Source of the DNA: Sclerodactyla briareus
Taxonomy: Eukaryota > Echinodermata > Holothuroidea > Dendrochirotida > Sclerodactylidae
Reading direction: 5' to 3'
Length of the DNA: 64,000 nt
NCBI GenBank assembly: GCA_026419785.1
Contig: JAODTK010005900.1
Location: 172,001 to 236,000 of the forward strand
Shown here: positions 60,086 to 64,000 of the stretch, piece after piece
Layout of the letters: each line of letters starts with the position of its first letter
How positions within the stretch are numbered: the first letter of the stretch is position 1
Notes under the pieces: generated by a model
What the model was told of the DNA's origin: nothing
Database searches by the model: none
Seen by the model: the letters and a program-made list of their open reading frames with translations, nothing else
Position numbers and translations under genes: made by a program

Positions 60086-62060
60086 TGACAATGGGGGGTG
60101 GTGGTGAGAATGGTGCCTGAGGGATTGCCCCCTCCCACTACCCCCCTCCTGTCCCCATATATGGCAACTGTCTAGGACACAGTCACATGCACTGAAACAA
60201 TCATATGATCCCGTGAGCGTCCATCATCTGACATCACACCTTTGAAAACAATAGAATTGTTGGGGGGAAAAAAAAAACCACTCATGAAATGTGGTTTTCG
60301 ACAATCACAACAGCCGATTCAGCTCCCATCCCCAGGGTAGAAGGAAAGAGGTTTTCCACCCCCCCCCCCCCTCCTAAACCATATTGGGGTCATAACAATC
60401 AAAGAGGGGCCAGAAAATGATGAAAGCAATCTTGTCCAAAAATAGGCTTGAAAATCTGTCACAAATGCACACCATTTGCATCTAAGTCCTTCTGCAAAAG
60501 CAAAAACATATTTTGCACCTCTCCCACCCCCCCCCCTCCCCCCCACGAAAGGAGTTCTAGGCACACGCCTGTTTTTGCCTACGATCCGTCTCCATAGACT
60601 ATCTGAGCAGTGGTTCTCTACTATAGACAACAGCTCGTAGCTTCTGTTTAAGGACAGTTTCTGTGGAATAGGAATAGGGACACTGATGCGGAGGACACTA
60701 TGACAGAGGGTTTTCCCGCCCTGTATCTTAGTTGTTCCACGTTATAAGCAATTTTATAAGCTGATAGGAAGAAATCCCTACCACTGGCCCTAGACCACAA
60801 TAACCTCAAATGTTTTCTTAAGAGACTCAAGAACATGTGTGAGGCATTACTAAACTTGCTTGTTCCTTTCCAGAGCTGTTAACCATGTGCTTACATCACT
60901 GATTCAATTATTTCTCAGTAAAATCTGTTGAATTCTTTTTAAGGTCAAATGTAACATGTTCCTTGACAGGGACCATTCATTCTCATTCAGAGGGCAGCAT
61001 CTGTAATATATATGGAGTGCATGCGGTAGTGGGTAAAATGTTGACTCAGGTCTATGTAGCAAAATCTTGTCAAGAACTTGAGAAGGCAGCACATTTCGAA
61101 AGGCATATTTTGGGGGAGCCTCAGAGGGTGTGACCGATCTAAGTGGAGGCAACATCATACCACCATCAAATTGGCATAAGAAATATTTCGATAAAAATTC
61201 ACCCATCAGCTCAGGAAATTGGCTTTCCCGCTGTAAATGGGCATTAAACTGTATATAATTGGATTATTGATTTATATATTTTTATCATATTGCATTTGAA
61301 TCAAACCAGATCAAATTTGAAGAGGCATGTAATTAGGGGGAGGGGGGGGACGAACCCCTCCCTCCCCCAGCTATGGCCTTCCCCGTTCCCACAAAATGTT
61401 GCCGTAGCACAATATTACTAAAATTGGCTGGGAGCAAAAATATTGATGGTTCTGGTCCAAGGGCGCAACCATTGAATGAAGTTGGGAAACCAAGGCAGTG
61501 TCATGAGGAACGTTCCGCATGTAGAAAAAAAACATGCATGGAGGGCTTCCCAAAGGTAGGGGGGTCATTATCCCTCTCAGTCAGTGCTTGAGCCCTTGGT
61601 TCTGGCAGATCAATTATTTGAGGAGGATTGCTCTGGCAGAAAAATGTTCCACCATTCCCTCATTGGCAGTTGAATCAACTGTGACAACAGAAGCCACGGT
61701 ATCTTTCATTTCATGGCCACACTTTCAAGGCACAGCCCATAGACACTACCCAATTATGTAATGTAACTGAAAGGAAATTGTGCAAAGACCAGTGACAAAG
61801 AATTTAAAAACAGTACCAGATTTATTCGGAGGCCACTTGGAGCTTGAGAACAGTATATCATCACTATAGTGTCCCTTTCCCAGCCCCAGCAGACAACAAC
61901 CCTAGTCCAACTTCCACAGGATTAAGGATTGAAACCAAATTTTTTATGTATGTGTTTCTGAAATGACCACCCTGGGGGAACTATTAAAGAGGCTTAGCAC
62001 CTCACAACACCTGTGATTAATAGACATTGGCTGATTTTCAATTCGATTTGAATTCTGCAG
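60086..62060. other. No gene recognised
   Basis: Anonymous, with C/G homopolymer runs near 60,358, 60,530 and 61,336. Confidence 0.5.
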
Positions 62061-62421
62061 GTTCAAGGAAGCCATTAAGGCTCATCTAGGAACTCTGGCC
62101 TTATTGAAATCGTGGATAGCACAGCGATAACTCCCTTTTCTTCTCGACAGAGCTCAGATGATAGCCAGGCAGGGCTGTAACCAATCGCCAGAACCTGCTC
62201 CCGACAGCTATTTTCCACGGCTCTCCAAAAGGACGGTCATTGACCTCCAGGACCTGACTATGGCAACTGCAATACAGCCACCTTGGAAAAAAGTCTGGCT
62301 GACTGCGGTTTTTGAACCTGGATATTTGCTTGCAAAGTGTCCACTGAAACCACTCTACCATTTCCTTGACCTTTACAAGAACGCAACTCTGCGTGTGATT
62401 CCTTGCCTTTTTTTTTCCTGA
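62061..62421 (+). CDS. Possible exon(s) of unknown protein
   Basis: The plus strand has an acceptor (gaattctgcag) at 62,060 and a second, very pyrimidine-rich one (aactcccttttcttctcgacag) ending at 62,152. One frame runs from FKEAIKAHLGTLALLKSW through a single TAA near 62,128 and on to MIARQGCNQSPEP, VIDLQDLTMATAIQPPW and KKVWLTAVFEPGYLL before stopping at about 62,421. If the second acceptor is used, the TAA is intronic. I recognise no family and cannot place a donor. Confidence 0.2.
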
Positions 62422-64000
62422 TCTTCCTTACTCGCTATATCAAACCCTGCAAATGTGTTTTCCAACTCAACCACAACTTGACACAAAACGATCACCTGCA
62501 AAATTTACCAACCGCAAGAGATGCTTACTGCTTTTGACCAAGGTCAAAAAGTCATCTGCGGGCAATTGAAATGAAATACTGACAAATAAACCCTTGGTAA
62601 GTAGTATATCTTAAGGTGAAGGTCAAGTCACAAGCAAACCACGAGTCCAATGTTCTTCCATTCAAGTGTGGGAAGCCCCAGCCACCGTAACACTACGTCA
62701 GCAGACTGCAGGCAAGGCTTATTGATGAGGATCACTTTAGCAACATTCAATACTCATAAGTGACTGGTGTGTCAAAGCATATAGATTGAATGAAGTGGCA
62801 TTCCTTTGAATCGGACGACCAACCTCATTACAAATGGTAAAAAAAAAAGTTAACAAAATATATTTTTTTAGGGGGCTTGTGGGGGAAAGAGAGTGCATAC
62901 AGGCCTATTTTATCAATTGCATCCCTCCACTTCCTTGGACAGGCGAGTCATTGGTAGGTACATCCATTGTCGAATAGCATGGTGTCTCACATGTTTGTCC
63001 TCGTTCCCATATGCGTTATCAATAATGTGACTGAGGTTAAGTCTTGCCAGTCAAAATCGTTTCAATTTGTATCGCAGAGTAGTCTGTGGTCTTTTCAAGT
63101 GCCTGTGGGTGTATCAATTTTCATTATTTTTCATGCACAAGTGCCTGATGGTGCCTCATTTTGTTGAAGTGCAATGACTCCTTGTCTGGGGTACAAGGGA
63201 TTGTTCATGCAATGACAAGGGGGGGGTTTTGCATAACTGTTTAAATACTTGTGTCAATAGCTATTTTACCAGTCCATCAAATGTTATTTTTTTAAGGGTC
63301 AAACTTTTCACAGGCTTTTCAATCACATTTCCTCTCCTACATTGGGTTGGGTTTGAGGAATGTCTCTCTATATGACCCACCCCATGCAGCACCTCCCATA
63401 ACAATTATCTCTGGCTGCACGATAAATACAAAATAGATAATAGAACTGACAAATCTTTTGTAATTTTCTTTTCTAGTATATATAGCCCGTGTTGAGACAT
63501 TTCTGAATTTATGTGGCTCAGTTAATGTTGACCAGTATGACTTACTGCCATTGTTTAACCATGTTATATATCCTGGCAATCACTGTTCCCAAATAGTCAG
63601 TCATGTGTACAGTCAACACCAGATGAGCGTCACTGGGGAAGAAGAGAGTACTTTATAGACTTAAACCCCTGCCCAGTTCTGCTGGGGTACAGGTAATGCC
63701 CTCACTTCTTTCTGCTGGTTACAGAGTAATGCCCTCACTTTTTGCTCAAAAGCAAAAAGCCACAAATTTTGTGCCCTCCTACTTTCGAAGTTTCCCTTGA
63801 CCTTTCTTTCGTCTTCCTCCCACTCACTGCTTCTTACACACACCACAGTTATCCCCTCATTAGGGCTGTTTTATGAATCACAGGTAATAAAACCCAATGG
63901 TCAGTCCTGCCTGTCAGGTAATTCACAACCTGGAAGCGTGCTTTTCTCGGCATTCCCAGTAGGGAAGTGTAAACCATCATATGATCAGTAGATGATGCAC
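62422..64000. other. No gene recognised
   Basis: Anonymous, except for the small tandem duplication at 63,663-63,740. Confidence 0.5.
63663..63740 (+). repeat. About 36-bp tandem duplication
   Basis: TTCTGCTGGGGTACAGGTAA then TGCCCTCACT is followed by TTCTGCTGGTTACAGAGTAA then TGCCCTCACT. Confidence 0.75.

Overview
The window reads as nuclear DNA of an animal, most likely a marine invertebrate; I cannot name the species. The grounds are short, scattered, intron-separated coding signals, many decayed dispersed and tandem repeats, a CR1/L2-like non-LTR retrotransposon relic, tRNA-derived SINE-like fragments, and exons of an animal heparan-sulfate 6-O-endosulfatase (SULF family). I found no rRNA, intact tRNA, CRISPR array or prokaryote-style operon. 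Consensus quality looks mixed: there are very long homopolymers, single-base indels between adjacent repeat units, and several single-base frameshifts inside an otherwise recognisable exon. Real coding sequence may therefore be hidden by broken frames.

Layout. 0-13 kb is mostly anonymous sequence with diverged copies of a TGACCT-rich repeat (3.4, 6.0-6.8 kb) and a GCGA-rich DNA-transposon-like block (6.95-8.24 kb). 13.2-14.15 kb holds the 3' end of a minus-strand CR1/L2-like element. 14.2-24.4 kb has nothing I can name. 24.4-40 kb is repeat-dominated: TGACCT repeats, a 169-nt T tract, a pair of TIR elements (27.05-27.85 kb), nested direct repeats (28.0-28.5 kb), a 28-bp minisatellite (31.3 kb), two copies of a roughly 1-kb composite repeat ending in GATA microsatellite (34.3-35.4 and 39.1-40.2 kb), and a roughly 320-bp satellite (37.6-38.7 kb). 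40.47-46.16 kb is a striking island: a foldback element, then GC-rich sequence with ~84-, ~185- and ~75-bp tandem repeats, then an abrupt switch to AT-rich irregular repeats. It resembles a ribosomal intergenic spacer in style, but no rRNA gene is visible.

The right third carries the one gene I can identify. On the minus strand, exons at 54,007-54,177, 48,228-48,377 and about 46,941-47,090 encode consecutive pieces of the SULF catalytic domain, and the first two join in frame. The N-terminal part with the formylglycine cysteine and the C-terminal half are not recognised; they should lie above 54 kb and below 47 kb. Introns of this gene hold a partial copy of an exon end, a repeated intronic segment and a SINE-like element. 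The window contains no set of genes acting together that I can support.
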